Shown: positions 49,486 to 62,300 of the stretch, piece by piece
How positions within the stretch are numbered: the first letter of the stretch is position 1
Layout: the number at the start of each line of letters is the position of its first letter
DNA from: Caenorhabditis remanei
Lineage: Eukaryota > Nematoda > Chromadorea > Rhabditida > Rhabditidae
Direction: 5' to 3'
Assembly: GCF_010183535.1 (NCBI RefSeq)
Contig: NC_071331.1
Location: forward strand, 15,810,001-15,874,000
Length of the DNA: 64,000 nucleotides
Program-made: the position numbers and the translations under genes
The notes under the pieces: model-generated
The model's database searches: none
Told to the model about the DNA's origin: nothing
What the model saw: only the letters and a program-made list of their open reading frames with translations

Positions 49486-51089
49486 ATGGATTTCAAAGCA
49501 AAACTACTAGCCGAAATGGCTAAAAAACGAAAAGCTGTTTCTGGTTTGGAAGTGAAGGAAGGAGGCGCAAAGTTTGTGAGAGGAGCTGATTTGGAGTCGA
49601 AAAGAACTCAAGAATATGAAGCAAAGCAAGAAGAATTGGCTATCAAAAAACGGGTGAGTTTAAAAAATTGAATCATTTTATATCATAGATATCGTGTGTA
49701 TTATAACAAATACAGTTCTTCACAAAAAAGACACAATTCTTTCTTTTTCAGAAAGCGGACGACGAAATACTCCAAGAATCAACTAGTCGGGCAAAAGTTG
49801 TTCCAGAAGTTCCTGAAGCCGAATTCGATGAAAAAACACCTATGCCGGAAATCCATGCTCGTCTCAGACAAAGAGGACAGCCAATTCTTCTCTTTGGTAA
49901 GTGTCGATTTCGCAAAAAAGAAACGTATAAAAGTGATGAGAGAACATTTTCAAGTTTACTTCAACTTATATCGAACCGCAGTTTTCATGGCATTCAAACG
50001 ATTGTGTCAGAAATGAAGTTTTCAGAGAGCAAATAATAAAAATCAAACAATATTTTCAATATAATAAGGGAAAAAAGTGAATTCGTTCATTTTTATAGGA
50101 GAATCTGAACTGAGTGTTCGGAAACGTCTTCATCAACTCGAAATCGAGCAACCAGAGCTGAATGAAGGATGGGAGAATGAAATGCAAACGGCGATGAAAT
50201 TCATCGGAAAAGAGATGGATAAGGTAATAAATTTACAAAGAAAAAGAAGACTGAAACATTATAAAAATTCCAGGCAGTCGTAGAAGGTACAGCAGACAGT
50301 GCGACTCGACACGACATAGCTCTCCCGCAAGGATACGAAGAAGATAATTGGAAAAGCATTGAACATGCTTCAACGCTGCTCGGTGTTGGTGAGTTGATTG
50401 AGCATGCAGTGAATAAATTGAATGACTTTTTTTAGGTGATGAGATGAAACGAGATTGTGATATAATCCTCTCAATATGTCGCTACATTCTCGCTAGATGG
50501 GCAAGAGATCTCAACGACAGACCATTGGATGTTAAGAAAACTGCACAAGGTTTGTAAAAAATCCCACTCTAGAATATTTAATCTGAGAAAATTTAGGAAT
50601 GCACGAAGCTGCTCATCACAAACAAACGACGATGCATCTGAAAAGTTTGATGACATCTATGGAAAAATATAATGTGAACAACGATATCCGACATCACTTG
50701 GCGAAAATTTGTAGGCAAGTTTGATGCTATATTGTAACGTTGTAACTAACAAAATTCACATTTCAGATTATTAGTCATCGAGAGGAATTATTTGGAAGCA
50801 AACAACGCCTACATGGAAATGGCAATTGGAAACGCACCATGGCCAGTTGGAGTCACTCGTTCTGGTATCCATCAACGTCCCGGTTCGGCGAAGTCATACG
50901 TCAGTAATATTGCTCATGTGCTCAACGATGAAACTCAGAGAAAATATATTCAAGCGAGTCGACTCCTACCCTGTTCTTAAAACCTTCACATGTTTTTTTC
51001 AGGCTTTCAAACGACTGATGACAAAGCTACAAGAATATTTCCCAACAGATCCATCGAAAAGTGTCGAATTCGTCAAGAAGTCTGTCTAA
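49486..51089 (+). CDS. prp-18: PRP18 pre-mRNA splicing factor
   Basis: Exons: 49486-49653, 49752-49896, 50099-50223, 50274-50388, 50436-50549, 50597-50714, 50767-50953, 51003-51089. They join to 352 residues (human PRPF18 is 342). The N-terminus is charged. A PRP4/PRP18 splicing-factor motif follows at about 87-130 ([20 protein letters not shown]). The helical PRP18 core runs from about 200 to 345, with the conserved [15 protein letters not shown] loop and C-terminal [20 protein letters not shown]18 acts with the U5 snRNP and SLU7 in the second catalytic step of splicing. Introns 6 (50715-50766) and 7 (50954-51002) both start with GC, because no GT donor keeps the conserved frame. A TTTTAG acceptor ends 5 nt before the ATG, consistent with SL1 addition. 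Confidence 0.95.
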
Positions 51090-51305
51090 GTCATCTGTGA
51101 TTTTGTGTCCAACATTAAAGCCAATTTATATAGAACTGTTTATATACACATCAACTATAAATACAGGTTATCACAGTGTCCAAATTTTCAAAAAGATAAA
51201 CATTTTTGTTTCTATAAACTTCATTGAAATAATGAAAAGTCGAATTTTGATATGAATAGAGATCATTGAGGTAGATTTTAGCAATAAGGATATTTCAATA
51301 GTAAT

Positions 51306-53216
51306 TTACGACATTGGAGGCGGAGGAGAATGTTGTGGAGGCGTAGTTTTATGAGTTGCTTGGATCAATTCATCGAATTCAATAATATTGAAAAGTGAAG
51401 TTACGTGGACTCCTTCGTTCATCAAATGGGTCAAACTCTGGAAAGAAATTATATCATACATAGGCAAGATAGTTGAGAAACTTACAGTAATTGCTGATAA
51501 CATAATCATAAATTTAGCAATTCGAAGAGTTGCCTGAGCAGATGTAGTACATTTCAAAGATCTTCCGTAATTGTATAAAGCAGATAAATACTTTTCACGA
51601 GCTGCTGAAACAATTGACTTGCCAGCAGGACTCAGTCCAGATTCTGAAACTAATTCAATATTATTTCGTCTTTCAATTGAAAACCTTAACTTACCGTTTG
51701 AAAAGAACATTATACACTTGACAAGAACCATTTCAGTATCATCCATTTGGAAATTATGCATTGGATAAATGACGTAATTCAGGTATCGAGGCATACACTC
51801 TTTGTAGAATTCAGTGATGCTGGAATTGATATATTTCGGTTACTTCAAGACTGATTTCCTGTTACCTTGGATGCCCTCCTTCAGCAAGATGTGCAGCTCC
51901 ATTAGCGAAACAAATACCATTACAGCCACTTCGATATGAATAATAAGCATGAACAAGCCATCCGTGAAGTATAATTTTCTTCTTTGCCAACAGGATTTGA
52001 TCCTCTGCACACAGGGCACGAAACTCTTCCATTGCATGACACCAATCTGAGTAATATGTGAAATGACGACGCCATCCATCGATTAAATCTTCTGGAGTCA
52101 GAACTCGAGTGTTCGCAAAACGCATTGGATAACGATTACAGACGAGTTCAGGTTGACGGAACACGTACTGAAATATGGAAATAATGTTTAGGTTAGTGTA
52201 TACGGACTCTGTATTCAAACTTGAAATTCGGAAATTCAAAAAGAACTAACCTCAAAAGGTAAAGTTATTGGAGTTTTAGTTGCATTAATTGAGTTATCAA
52301 CAGCCACTGGACAATTACAAAACACAGCTTTCTCAATTTCCAAAACAGCCGAGCCAATTGCCCCATCTGTTGGAACTGGTAAATCAGATGGAGGAGTTGA
52401 TATTCTCTCCACTTTCACAGGTAACAATCCTGGCGGTGTTGGATTCTCTTGACTGATTTCGAAGAATTCATAGTCATCTTGGGTCTCCATTTTTCCGTCC
52501 GTCTGCAATAGTTGTTTTCTCTCATTTCTTCTCCTTGTGACATACCTGTGTCGTCTTGTCAATAGTCTCCGGTCTCATTCGTTTTCTCTTAATTTGTCCA
52601 TTTGAAATAGTCAATTCTTTACATGAAGCAGAGTTCTGGATCGGCGATTGTAATGATCCCATTCCCATTCCATTCTTCGCATTTCGATCCCTTTCGTTTT
52701 GAACTGCTTCAAATGTGCATTTTAAGATTGACAGTATGAATACAAAACTTACAATCTGGATTCATTCCAACTTCAAAACATTTTTTCAATCGACAAGATC
52801 TACATACATTTCGATGTTCTTTCACAACAGGGCAGTCGCCTCCAAAACGACATGAATATTGTCTTCGAGACCAAACACTGAAATTCATTCCGTTTGTTCA
52901 CTGGAACCTAGTAACTCGAGTGCTCACCTTCTTCTGAAAAATCCTTTACACCCATTACATGCATTTATTCCATAATGCTTTCCAAATGCCACATCCCCAC
53001 AAACATCACATATCAATCGACCTCCATTCGATGTATCCTGTATTCCATTTGAAGTTGAGGGTGGTGACGTGCCAACTGAAAAATAGCCTTAAAGAATCTG
53101 TGTCTGTTGGTCCGAATGTCTGGAAACTCACCTCCATCATATTTGTAGTCGTCGACTTGTTCCATTTTAAAGAATGCGTCAAGTCTCGGATCCACAAGCA
53201 TCCCTCGTTCATTCAT
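51306..53216 (-). CDS. nhr-4: NHR-4, nuclear hormone receptor
   Basis: Exons on the minus strand: 53132-53216, 52928-53075, 52753-52877, 52546-52706, 52251-52502, 51866-52167, 51695-51819, 51486-51643, 51306-51437. They give 495 residues. The DNA-binding domain begins at C51 ([14 protein letters not shown]), with P-box CNGCKG and second finger CRFGGDC...[10 protein letters not shown] linker with a predicted basic KRKRMR-like nuclear signal follows. The ligand-binding domain spans about residues 240-480 and ends with an AF-2-like [11 protein letters not shown] and a Pro-rich tail. Ligand and targets are unknown; it is one of the many HNF4-related nematode receptors. TTTTCAG ends 5 nt before the ATG, so the transcript is trans-spliced or has a 5' UTR intron. 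Its 3' end faces prp-18 across 216 bp. Confidence 0.93.
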
Positions 53217-56200
53217 TTAATCTGAAAAGTTGAGAGTTGAGTTGGAAGATTTCGAGAGATCAAAAGTGCAAAAAGTATAGAAAGTGAGTCATGAGCAGAA
53301 GATGAGAAAAAGAAATAATTGGAGTGAAATTAATGAGAGTATCATCACTTTTCGATAACTTTTTGATCTGGTTTGATGGACTCTCCAACCACGCGATAGA
53401 GTCTAGTGGAAGAAGAGATTAGAAGGAATTGGTATAGAAAAAGAAAAAGCAATATGTAGGTTGTAGGCTATTCATGTTCACGTCTCTCCCCATACAAACC
53501 GCCCGTTTCCATGACAAAACTGGGCGGCTGGCAGCTCATTTGGGTGATATTGACGTAGCTTTTCGTTCTCTCTCTCTCAAGACACAAAAATGTGTTATTT
53601 GTGAGTAATTTCAATTTTGTCAGTGTGTGAGACGAAACGAAACTACTAATCAATTGGGAGACATGACTCATTTGATTCTCTTAAAAAATGGAGGATATGA
53701 GTGGGTGAAAAGTCTGAACAAACATGTCAAATCTTTCCAAAACGGATAAAATGAATGTGAAGAAGAGAAAAGGAAGAAGAGGACGAAGAGAACTGATTGG
53801 GAAGAGATAAAAGGGACTGTAGTGAGAAAAATGTGATAAATTGATGAGGAGAAGCGTGACATAGTAGTTCCAAAGCGCGTAATTTTGATCAATGATTTTA
53901 ATGTTATTTGTTTCGAAAAAAACTTTTCAGATCTCTCAAGAAATGGAATAATTTATATCCCTCAGGGATAGGATCGGAATCTAGGCCTCTGAACCGAAAC
54001 AAGTCGTTTTCATATCAGACTCCGAATAGCTGCTCTGCCGATTCAAAGAATCGGATAACATAACAATTTCAAATTTCTGATAAATCATCAATAAGGACTC
54101 AAACCTCTTCCTTCAGTTTCTGTATTATCAATACCCAATAAATACTATTTCATATCAATCTTAGCACGAGAAAAGTGTCGTAATCGATCTTTAACTTGAC
54201 CACATTTGGAATCAGATACATTTCGCACCTTTTCTCATGAAAAAATAGGCTAATTCTTTTGATTTGCAAGGTAAATATCATGCTGAAGACACGGGAAATG
54301 CATACAGTCTCAATGTTCTTTGGGCTTAATGGGAATGAAGGGGGCGGAGCCTCTTCTCTTAGAGATTCTATTTTTATATATAATTGGAAATTCTGTTCTG
54401 ATGATCAGCACCAAAAATTGTTCAAAAATAGGAAATGGTTACGATAATCCTATTTTCAAAATTCAGAAATTCTCCATGGAAAAATTGAAAAACAGTGAAT
54501 AGGATTGAGCAAAATGAGTTCGAATTCAACAGAATCTTAAATGGAAATCGAATGGAATACGGTAGATTGAATGCAGTTTTTGAACATAAAAGTGCGGATG
54601 GAACAACAAAAAGTGCACGAAAACAACGAGTACAGCACGATTTCAGCCAAAACTAAGTGATGAAATTCTGTAAGTAAAGGGATCGGAAATCATAGAACTG
54701 TCCGAATATTCAGATGAATCTGAGTAGAAACTAGAAGATAAATTAATGATTGTTTCACTGTGAATTTGAGAATGAAACATATGTGAGGAAAATGAGAGAA
54801 AGATATGAAGAAAACGCTGATAAAATGATAAAATTCGTACCTAAACGGTGACAAAAAAGAAACAAAAAAGAGAAGAGAGACCACGTGTTTGTGTGTAAAA
54901 CAGTGATCGAAAAGACACGAATATCTTCTGTTTCTCGATTCTCTCCATCTTCTTTTTTCCTTTTTTGTTCGAGAAGAGGCGATTTTGTTTTCATATCAAT
55001 CGACCACGTTGTATCACAGATAAATGCAGAAATGAAAAAGAAAAATGAAAAGAAAAGGGGGAGGAGTTTTTAGTTTGGTCAGTTTTTGGAAAAAGGTGGG
55101 GTTTACAAGTCTAGAAACGACTTGTTTTCAATTTAAAATGTGGGAAATTTTCTCTTTTTAGTTCTCAGAATTTTGATTTGTTTTCAGGTTTCTGATAGGA
55201 TTGATCTAGTGAAAACATTCATGGATTACTGTATTCAGGACTTAAACTTTATGGAAACGGTTTCTCAATTATATGATAAATTCCTGAACAACTCCTTTCA
55301 TTAGAAGAAATGCTGATATTTGTTGCTTTCTGTTTTTTCTCGAGAAAAAACATCAAATTGAATTTGATCAGAGTACATTTTCGTTAAGATTAGAAGTCCT
55401 TCTGGATTAGCCTACTCGAATTGTGGTGTGCTAAAACAGATGTACTTTCAAAAGCTAACACAATCTAGGAAGATTCAGTACAACTTCTGAATATGAGAAG
55501 ATTCTCGAGACACAGTATTCTCAACAAAAAAGTCATGAGATTTCTCTGCAAGGTCTGAATGAAACTGAAACGTAAATGACGTAAATCTAAACTCAAGTTG
55601 CGAATCAGAATTTCAATATTCGAGAAAACTCTTACGAGCTAATAATAACTGGATGACGAAACGAAGGAGACTTGATGAGAATACCGGAAATTTCGTTAGA
55701 TCAAGAAAAAATAATCTCTGCTCTCATTTACTTTCTTATTCTTTTTTCCTTTTTCGGACAGATGGAAATTAGACATTTATCTGAAAATAGAATGGACCAT
55801 TTCCATTGATTTTTCCATTTCCAACTTGCAAAAAAGAGAAAAAATTTTGAATGCTCTCTCTTCTCTGACAATAGAAAAAATGAAAAACACAAAAGAGAAT
55901 TCTGGAAATTATTCACAAAGCTTTGCGTGCATATGATGATGATGATGAAAAAGGGAATACATATGTCTGCTTCTTTTCTTTCTTTTGACTATTGCCCCAT
56001 TATCAAAAACAAAATGACGAATGAATGATGTTGTGACGCATTGAATTATTATAAAATATTGTAGAAAAGAGTCAATTCAGATGAAAAGAAAGACTCAGAA
56101 CTATAAAATCTGTCTGGTAAGATTCTAGATGAAGTTGAACTGATATTTCGTGAATGAAATCTCAGAAAATCTTAAGAATGATCTAAAATACTCCAAAACT

Positions 56201-59200
56201 TTTAGAAAATTCTCAGATTTCAGCTAGACTTCTGACAACTACATCTGCCCTAGCTTCTGACCTTTATCCAAAAAAGAAGAAGAAACCAATAAAATAGAAA
56301 ACCAAAAAAAGGAAAAAAGAGACTTGTGTTTGAGGTGGTGAAATACGAGCACTCATTCCCTCTCTGACACGTCGTTTCCATCGAAAAAAGAGAGAAAATA
56401 GAGAGAGAAAAAGAGGAGCAAAAGTAAGAGGAATTAGAGGAAATACTATATAAACGGAAGTAACGCAGACACGAAAAATAACGTAGGTGATTGGAGAATA
56501 GTATGAAAAAGTGAAGAGAGAACAGAGATAAAGAGTGCATATAAGGGAAAAGTGAGAGAGAGAGTCTCTGAACTAATACTCTATTCATTAAAACTTCAAA
56601 TGGCACATTGAAATTGAACATAAAAACGAGGGGGAATAACAAAAAGAAATGACGACGGAAAGATTAGGTGAAGTGGATTAAGTTCTGACTGAAATGAGTA
56701 ACGAAAAGGGGAAGAATTCTGAGAATTGGAGAAGAAGCCCACTCTTATATTAGTCATACTTCTAGACACTTTCAGTATACTACATTATATTTTTCCACAC
56801 CTTAAATCAGAAAACATAATTCCTTTTCTTCAAGTGCATACGATATCTGTCAAAGTTGTTTTATTTGACAAATAGATTACCTCAATTCAAATATGTTGAC
56901 TATCATTCTATATATTAGAAATGAGTGTTTGCAATATCAGTCAATTTCAGAGAAAAATGAAGCACGAGTTTTTGGGTGCAATGTCAAAAACACTCAATCC
57001 TAAAGGACAAGAAAACAACTTTTTGGTCGGATCATAACAAGATATATTAGTTTTCGTGTCTTACGAGAAAAGCTTTTCACTGTGGAAAGAATCTCCAGAG
57101 TAAGCTGTCCAACCTGATTTATGAGCCTTTCTGAATATCCATCAGCATCAAAAATATTAGGAAAGACTTCCCCGGATTAGGGTGAGAAGACCAAAAAAGG
57201 AAAACTACTAGTGCGAATTCATTTAGAATTCATTATAAATCACTTCTCAAAACATCTCAAAACTGACAGAATTCTTCGTGGAATGTGCTTTTTGAAAGTC
57301 TTCAGAGCACAATGTTCTCGACATAAAATGGGGACATTCTGCCTTTTTCCCTTAGCTGAAATTTGTACTTTCGTTCGAGCCTTCTTCTTCTATTTTTTTC
57401 TTTTTCTCTCTCCAGTTCCTATTATATTTCTCAATTCTTTTCCGGGGACAACCAAAAGTACAATATCGTCAAGGAATGGCATTCAACCCACAGAGTGAGG
57501 GGGGCACAAAAACTCGAAAACAAAAGTGCAAAATGTGGAAAAGAGTGTGAAAAGTAGAGAGACGCAGAGGAAAGTGCAAGAGGAGAGAGAATTAGAGAAA
57601 GCAGAAAAATGGGCAAAGATTACAAGGCTATTTTCTCTTTTTTCAGTCAAAAAAAGAGCAAAACAGTAGTGAATAAATACAGAAATATGGATGGGAGAAC
57701 AGGAAATATGGCATGTATCTGGGTGTAGAGATATGTCTCATTGAATTGACAACGTCTCCTGATTTTTCAGAAAACCAAAAATTCATCTATCAGAAATTTT
57801 AAAAGATCTCCGTTACGTTAAAGTAGAATTTAATAAAAATGCTGAAACTTTCGAAAAAAAAAGAAGAACTTTTCTTAATCTTTGACCTGAAATCGTCCCT
57901 GAGCGAGTGTAAAATGAGTGGAAATTTTAAAGATAAAATCAGTTTTTGTCGTCTTCTCCTTCCTTTGAATACAATACGGCCTTCACAACAAGAGGATTCT
58001 TCAGATATCTGCGGTAGATTACGAACCGATCGAAGAGTCCTTTCCGAATGAGGATACATACGGGTTGGAAAAGATCGACTAGACAGTATTTGGAATGAGT
58101 ATCAAAAGATTATTCGGATTTTGTAACTCTCGTTTTGAATAGACGAGGGGATGTTTGGCATTGAGAAAAAAACCATCTCTTCAGATACGATTTGGTTGTT
58201 CCAACCTTCTCTAAACTATGAGTTTAATTACCTTTTTTCATAATCTTTCCTATTTTTATTATTTTCTGTTCGGAAACAAAAGTATTCCATCTATCAAAAC
58301 AAGGGCGTCTTGTTCTGATTACACCTGATAGCGAAGAGTTTTTTGTCAAGGTACATTGAAAAGATTTTTGTATCTTTATGTTTTTCTAAACTAACTGAAC
58401 TCACTCAACGGAAAGAATTAACAATTTTCTGTCAATTCCTTTTGATTGGAAATCAAACGTTGATATTATACCCAGTTTCTGATATGCCAACTTTTGATTT
58501 CTGACCGAAAATGTCCAATTTCTTATCGCAGACTACAAAATACTCTCTATCAGTAATATTGGCTCACTTATGGTCAGTTTTGCAACATATGTTCAAATAG
58601 TTCAACATGAACTCAAACTGATTTTACAAACAGAGAAATGGATGGAAAAGTGAGCAAGGTCAGTTTTTGTTGATCTCAAAATGTCCCTTTTCCTTTTTCT
58701 TTTTGATCTTTCATCCATTCACAAATATTATTTGGACTTAAGAAGAGGAGAAGAAGAACTCAAATGAGATCTATCGGGGAACGGAAAAATGAAGAAAAAA
58801 GAAACGAGAAAAGTCAACAAACCAACGAAACGGTTTGAGCCAAATAGAGCAATGAAACTTTTCTCAGTGATCAAAGACTTCTTTTGGAAAATGGAAACCG
58901 GGATGGAGGAAAGATAGTACTGTAGATTTAAAAGATTTTCGAGTTCTGACTATGAGAATAATAAAGATTAAATTTACATAGTTTTTGGTTACAGGAATTC
59001 ATATTCTTGACACTGCAAAACTATATAAAAACTCAATCAGGAGTGTATTTCTGTTGTAAACTAAAAATATCATTAAAGTTCTAGGCACTATTTCAAAGCA
59101 CATTATTCAGAGAACCCTGTCCGGTTTACATAAATGTTTTCCTATGAAAAGTAAAGCTGTATAGGAATACTTATTCTTCTCATTCAACTTCGGCCATTCT

Positions 59201-61338
59201 ATGAACTAATTGATATTTTGAAACGAAGATAAATCTCAAATATCTCTATGTTCCTTTTTTAAATAAACTGTTCATTTTCCGGTATACTTTATTCTATTCT
59301 TCCGAATGTCCTTCCTCATTTTGCGGAATCTTTTCATTCAAATAATAAAATAGTTACGTCAATGTTTACTCTTTCTCTCTCAAAACCGATGAGGTCAGAT
59401 TTTGCGAAGAACTGTTTTGTGACCTACTATTACGACAGAAGTTCGTTTGTTTGTAACCTGATATTTGTTTTTTAGTGGACTGTAGTTGCGGGATGAAACG
59501 ATAAGCATGTCCAGATGTGTTTTGTTCGTTCATGAACTGAAAAGAAGAGTAATCAAAAATTAAATTTAAAAACTTAAGATCCGTTCATCACGGTAAGTTC
59601 GAATACACAAGAAAAAGGAAGAAATCGTGAAGCAAATTCACGACTCTCAATATCCAGTGGAAATCGTCCTATTTAAAGCAAAATCTTCATTTTCATAGTG
59701 CAACCGGAAAACTATAACACTTTAAGATATTCTCATTAAATTCCATTAACATTTGTGAACAATATTTAGCTTGAAGCATTTCGGAGACAAATAAGAAAGA
59801 TTCAAAGACAAGTGCTCCTTTTCAATTAGCAACGAGATTAAGACTATTTCGCAGTATGTTCTAATTTTTTGATCATCGGATGACTGTAAATTAGATGAAT
59901 GATGTTCTAGGAATCGATAATAATTACTGAAGTTCCTTTAGCCTTCTGACTTTATGTGATCGGGAGGGGAGTGGTTTCCACTGAAATGGTGACAGTACTG
60001 CAAATTGTTATGCCATAAAAATAATAATGAAAAATAAAGAATTTGATCTGATATTGCACAAACAAGACTGTAGAGAGAGTCGTCAATTCGGAATAAGTAC
60101 CGTACTCGTCGTCTAATCGCTTCGAAACTCATTGACTAAAAAGAGGACCTTGATGTTTCGATGCCCTTCCCCTTGTTCTCTGATTTTGTTTTTACCGTGA
60201 GAGGATATTCTCCGTTTTTGCAGAAATCAAGTCACATGTCATTCTCTTCTTTTCGATCCTCTTCTTCTTCTTCTTTCCCTATAGAATCAGTTCCAATCTA
60301 TCACAAGATATTTCATTCCAATCAGCTACACAGAATGATCAAGAAGCGTGTCGACAGCGTGTTACTTCTTCTTATTTATCTCTCATCCTTTTTCAATAAT
60401 TCTCATGTGATTATCATTGATGGTGTTCAACTTTGTGCTGATTTCATTGGAGATTTCGAGAAGAAAAGAGATAGATTATGACCTCGAAATGACGCTCCTC
60501 CTACGTTTAAACGTGTTTCCAATGTGTGCGAACAATGGTTTGCACTGCGGACAACTTTGATAAAACTGATCGCAAAAAGGGATTTCCCATATAAAACTTC
60601 ATAGAGATTTTTTCGAAAAAACAGGGAAATTGATGTTAACTTTCAGGTGAACTGGGGCTTTGTCCCTGTTTTAGATTTTTTGTTATAACAGAGATTTCAA
60701 AAAAGTACAGTAACGTACATCCCAGTAAAGTTTCCAGTATAAACTATTTTAAAATAAATCCTCCTCGAGATTTATAAAAGTTGCATAAAAATCTTAAGAT
60801 AATTCTCTAGACTTCTGAAATCTTCCCCACGGGGGTCTTCTTCAGATTTCTATCAGTTAAAATCTCTAGTTTGTAGCAAATTTCTTCATTTTGCGAAGAA
60901 ATTCGGGGTTACTGTACCATTTGACGCCATTTTTCAACTAGAAACTACGAAAGATTGTAGATAAACTCGAAAACAAAAAAGTAAAAATGATCTTTGAAGA
61001 AGAAAAAAAATGAGATAAAACTGTCATCTTTCGGGTATAAAGTGCGAAACAAAAGAGCATGAAAAAAACTCTTTTGTGGGCGGAAAATCAACAAAAAGTT
61101 GAAAGAAAAGACAGTTAACCAGGGTATATTTGGTTTATTGGTTTGTGGGACGCGCGCACTTCTTGAAAAAGCGATCTTATTGGTATATAGATCAACCTAT
61201 TTTCAAGTGTCAATCATAACATCGGAAACTTTCAAAGAAAGATGGGAAAGATGCGGAGACGGTATTTCACAACAAAAGTTTATTTGCAGAAAGACGATAA
61301 ATTCAGACAAATTAGATATTGGACCCAAATATTTTTTA
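53217..61338. promoter_or_regulatory. Long upstream region of nhr-4
   Basis: About 8 kb with no exon I can support. Composition alternates between purine-rich and pyrimidine-rich blocks (for example 53740-53830, 56270-56560, 57370-57620, 60240-60280). Open frames are short, overlapping and without splice structure. The span probably holds regulatory DNA and possibly untranslated first exons of nhr-4; the right end is the 3' flank of the UPF0390 gene. Confidence 0.45.
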
Positions 61339-61623
61339 TCATTTCTTATTCTTTCCGACGGCAGTATCAGCACGTCCTTTAACCATTTCTTCGTTCTTGT
61401 CGTTGATGATTTTGGTGACGTGGGCGGAGACTTTTTCCTGGAAAAACTCTTGTTTTTTTTTCAGAAACAGGGGAACAAAACTCACTGCTTCAATAATATG
61501 AGCCTTTTTGGGAGCGATGTGCAAGAATTTTCCCTTTTTTGGTCCTTCCTTCTTAACCTTCTTGACCTTCTGTTTGACACCCTTTGGGAGAGTGGTTTTC
61601 TGCTTCAGTTTTCCTTGAACCAT
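61339..61623 (-). CDS. UPF0390 family (C19orf53-like) small basic protein
   Basis: Two exons on the minus strand, 61486-61623 and 61339-61437, encode 78 residues. The protein is Lys-rich, with the family core KGKFLHIAPKKAHIIEAEKV, matching the human C19orf53/LYDG10 pattern of a Gly/Lys stretch followed by APKKA. Function is not known; the family is nucleolar or RNA-associated by annotation rather than by mechanism. The 48 bp intron (61438-61485) is a multiple of three and has no in-frame stop, so unspliced mRNA would still translate. The start ATG lies only 4 nt after the stop codon of the upstream kish-B gene on the same strand. Confidence 0.82.
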   Translation of the reverse strand: MVQGKLKQKTTLPKGVKQKVKKVKKEGPKKGKFLHIAPKKAHIIEAVSFVPLFLKKKQEFFQEKVSAHVTKIINDKNEEMVKGRADTAVGKNKK

Positions 61624-61627
61624 GTTT

Positions 61628-62051
61628 TTAGCGGACGAAAAGAACGTAAACGGCAGCGGTGAGACACGAGAGGGCGACGAATGAATGAAGGCGGACACCA
61701 ATTACAGCGGCCTGTAAAAACTGACTATGAATATTTTCAAACATCGAAAAAAAAGCTATGGGTCTCGCCACGAAATATCTTTCGACTGATTGACATGGAC
61801 ATAAGTTTAGTGCCAAACAAGTTGCTCGCGAAGCTATAATGTCTCCTTAATCATTTCGTACTCACTTTATAAAAAACGCCGAAGAATCCTTTCTTTTCGG
61901 AGAGCAACCAACTACTAACTCGTGGAACACGTTTCAAATATGCACAAGTGCAAATGAATAAAAGAGCAGCAACGACAAGACCGTCAAACGAGTAAGCTGA
62001 AAAGTATTGTTTTAGTATAAACAATTATAGGGATATTGACTTACCGTTCAT
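61628..62051 (-). CDS. Kish-B / TMEM167B small Golgi membrane protein
   Basis: Three exons on the minus strand: 62045-62051 (ATG AAC G), 61866-61996 and 61628-61711. They encode 73 residues (human TMEM167B is 74). The pattern agrees with the family from start to end: an N-terminal YSFDGLVV, a first membrane helix ending in [13 protein letters not shown], the loop [20 protein letters not shown], and a second helix ending VYVLFVR. Kish proteins are implicated in the early secretory pathway. The first coding exon is only 7 nt, preceded by a TTCTGCAG acceptor 6 nt before the ATG. The gene lies within a run of four minus-strand genes. Confidence 0.88.
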
Positions 62052-62300
62052 ACAAAACTGCAGAAGCGCTTTACAAGTGAGAAAAGACCTGTAATAAGGG
62101 ATATTAATTATCCTGCAAAACCCCTGTAAGTCTGTGAAGTAGAGGGTACAACCGATAAAAACGGTCAAAAACGAAAAACAAAAAAGTTGTATTTAAGAAT
62201 CATTTATTGTTGCTTAATATAAACAAGTTTCAAGATCATTTTCATAGGAATCGGAAAAAGGAATGTTCAATTAATACATATACCAAATAAATTTTGTCGT

